A DNA stretch of 23,527 bases from IMG/VR virus record IMGVR_UViG_3300032288_002821, positions 1 to 23,527 of that record. The stretch is one strand, 5' to 3'. Below the pieces are notes generated by a model. The model had not been told where the DNA came from. It made no database searches and worked only from the letters and a program-made list of their open reading frames with translations. Shown here piece after piece: positions 22,857 to 23,527 of the stretch (the stretch's first letter is position 1; each line of letters starts with the position of its first letter). Source of the stretch: a virus. A program made the position numbers and the translations under genes.

Positions 22857-23236
22857 GCGCCTCCCTCAACGACCTCAAGGCGCGGTCCATGCTCGCGCAT
22901 GTCGAGCGCCCAGCGCACCGCGTCTAGATGCTGCTGCGGTAGGGTGTTGATCGCGGTCGTGATGGCCGCCAGCAGTTGCTCCTCCGACATGCTCTCGTCG
23001 GGCCGGCTGGCCTTCGCGATCGCGGCGTCCAGGCGTTCGCGGACCTCGACGGCGGAACGCTTCGCGCCGTATGCCGCCTGCCAGCTACCCACGGATTCGG
23101 CCTGTTGGGCTAGGCGCTCCATGTCCATCAGACTCTGTCGCAGATACTCGATCGTATCAAGGCCGACGTATTCGTCTGCCTGTCGTGCTGCCCCTCGCGC
23201 GTGCTTGGGCTTCGCGGGCTTCCCTCGGATCGGCAT
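22853..23236 (-). CDS. terS: Terminase small subunit (probable)
   Basis: This 127-residue protein is the first gene of the late operon and overlaps terL by four bases. It is mostly helical, with a basic N-terminal tail (MPIRGKPAKPKHARGAARQA) that could bind DNA, a central helix pair (TIEYLRQSLMDMERLAQQAE, SWQAAYGAKRSAVEVRERLD) and an acidic C-terminus. The ATG at 23236 has AGAGGGG three bases upstream; a longer frame from 23401 lacks such a site and adds an unlikely N-terminus. It should recognise the packaging site and hand DNA to TerL. The identity rests on position and general layout, as small subunits diverge strongly. Confidence 0.7.
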   Translation of the reverse strand: MPIRGKPAKPKHARGAARQADEYVGLDTIEYLRQSLMDMERLAQQAESVGSWQAAYGAKRSAVEVRERLDAAIAKASRPDESMSEEQLLAAITTAINTLPQQHLDAVRWALDMREHGPRLEVVEGGA

Positions 23237-23527
23237 GGTCCCCTCTTGGAGTATGCCGCATCCGGTAGGGGACAGGCTCGCGCCCGCGGCATGACGCGAG
23301 CGTACACCGGACATGGCAAAGGCGCCACGTCCGAGCCCATCCCGAACGTAGCGCCCCTGCTGTCCCCGCACCCGCGGGACCGGGTGAGCACGCGAAACCA
23401 ACCCGGCCCGATCGACCTATGCGCCGCGTCATCGAGGGTCAAGAGCCGCGCTGAAACTTGTCGGTTTGGTCAAACTGAATGGCCGTTCAATCCGAGCGGC
23501 GAGCGAAAAAAAGTCGAGGCGTCGCGG
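23237..23527. other. Non-coding stretch upstream of the terminase genes
   Basis: No convincing gene lies in these 291 bases; the frames present are GC-driven shadows. It holds two adjacent inverted repeats, GTTTGGTCAAAC (23464-23475) and TGAA-N6-TTCA (23476-23489), a run of seven A at 23506-23512, and on the minus strand a possible weak promoter TTGACC-15-CATAGG (23442-23416). It could carry the late promoter, an operator or the packaging site. Confidence 0.45.

Noticed and set aside
23237-23401. Longer start of the small terminase
   Set aside because: No ribosome site at 23401, unlikely N-terminal sequence, and a clear AGAGGGG before the ATG at 23236.

Overview
This window is part of the genome of a GC-rich, tailed double-stranded DNA phage, most likely with a long non-contractile tail (siphovirus-like). 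The support is a continuous morphogenesis block: terminase, portal, scaffold, HK97-type coat protein, connector, tail terminator, tail tube, a frameshifted tail chaperone pair, tape measure, tail tip, lysis genes and fibres. Tail sheath genes are absent. GC content looks well above 60% by eye (not computed). GTG starts are common and junctions of the ATGA, GTGA, TGATG and TAATG type are frequent, as in a compact phage operon. No integrase, repressor, tRNA, IS element or CRISPR array is visible, so lifestyle and host cannot be read from this window.

Layout. At the left edge, three plus-strand genes (150-1647) belong to a DNA-metabolism block: an ERF single-strand annealing protein with a zinc-ribbon-like motif and an SSB-like acidic tip, a Gp157-family protein, and a small helical protein. 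Everything else is on the minus strand and is read from right to left. The order is small terminase (23236), large terminase, portal, a small conserved phage domain protein, scaffold, major capsid protein, several small head proteins, head-tail connector, tail terminator, tail tube, tail chaperones G and GT, a gp10-like protein, tape measure, a 1095-residue propeller/jelly-roll protein, a hub-like protein, a lysis cassette of membrane proteins plus an M15 peptidase, small appendage proteins, and a decapeptide-repeat tail fibre ending at 2047. A strong minus-strand intrinsic terminator (1992-2029) closes this late operon. One further minus-strand gene (1532-1981) lies beyond it and overlaps the last plus-strand gene tail to tail.

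How the parts work together. TerS and TerL package DNA through the portal into a shell built from coat protein on the scaffold. The 250-, 149- and 199-residue proteins probably complete the neck and tail end. The tube protein polymerises around the tape measure with help from the G/GT chaperones, and GT is made by a programmed -1 frameshift at GGGTTTT (14691-14697). The lysis cassette sits inside the tail-tip/fibre region. A good sigma70-like promoter (TTGACA, 17 bases, TAGGGT) just upstream of the coat gene may boost its expression.

I found no entirely new multi-gene defence or mobile system. The most interesting points are the frameshift, the possible dual-start membrane protein in the lysis cassette, the ERF protein's SSB-like tip, the propeller protein next to the tape measure, the higher-order fibre repeat, and the odd orphan gene behind the terminator.
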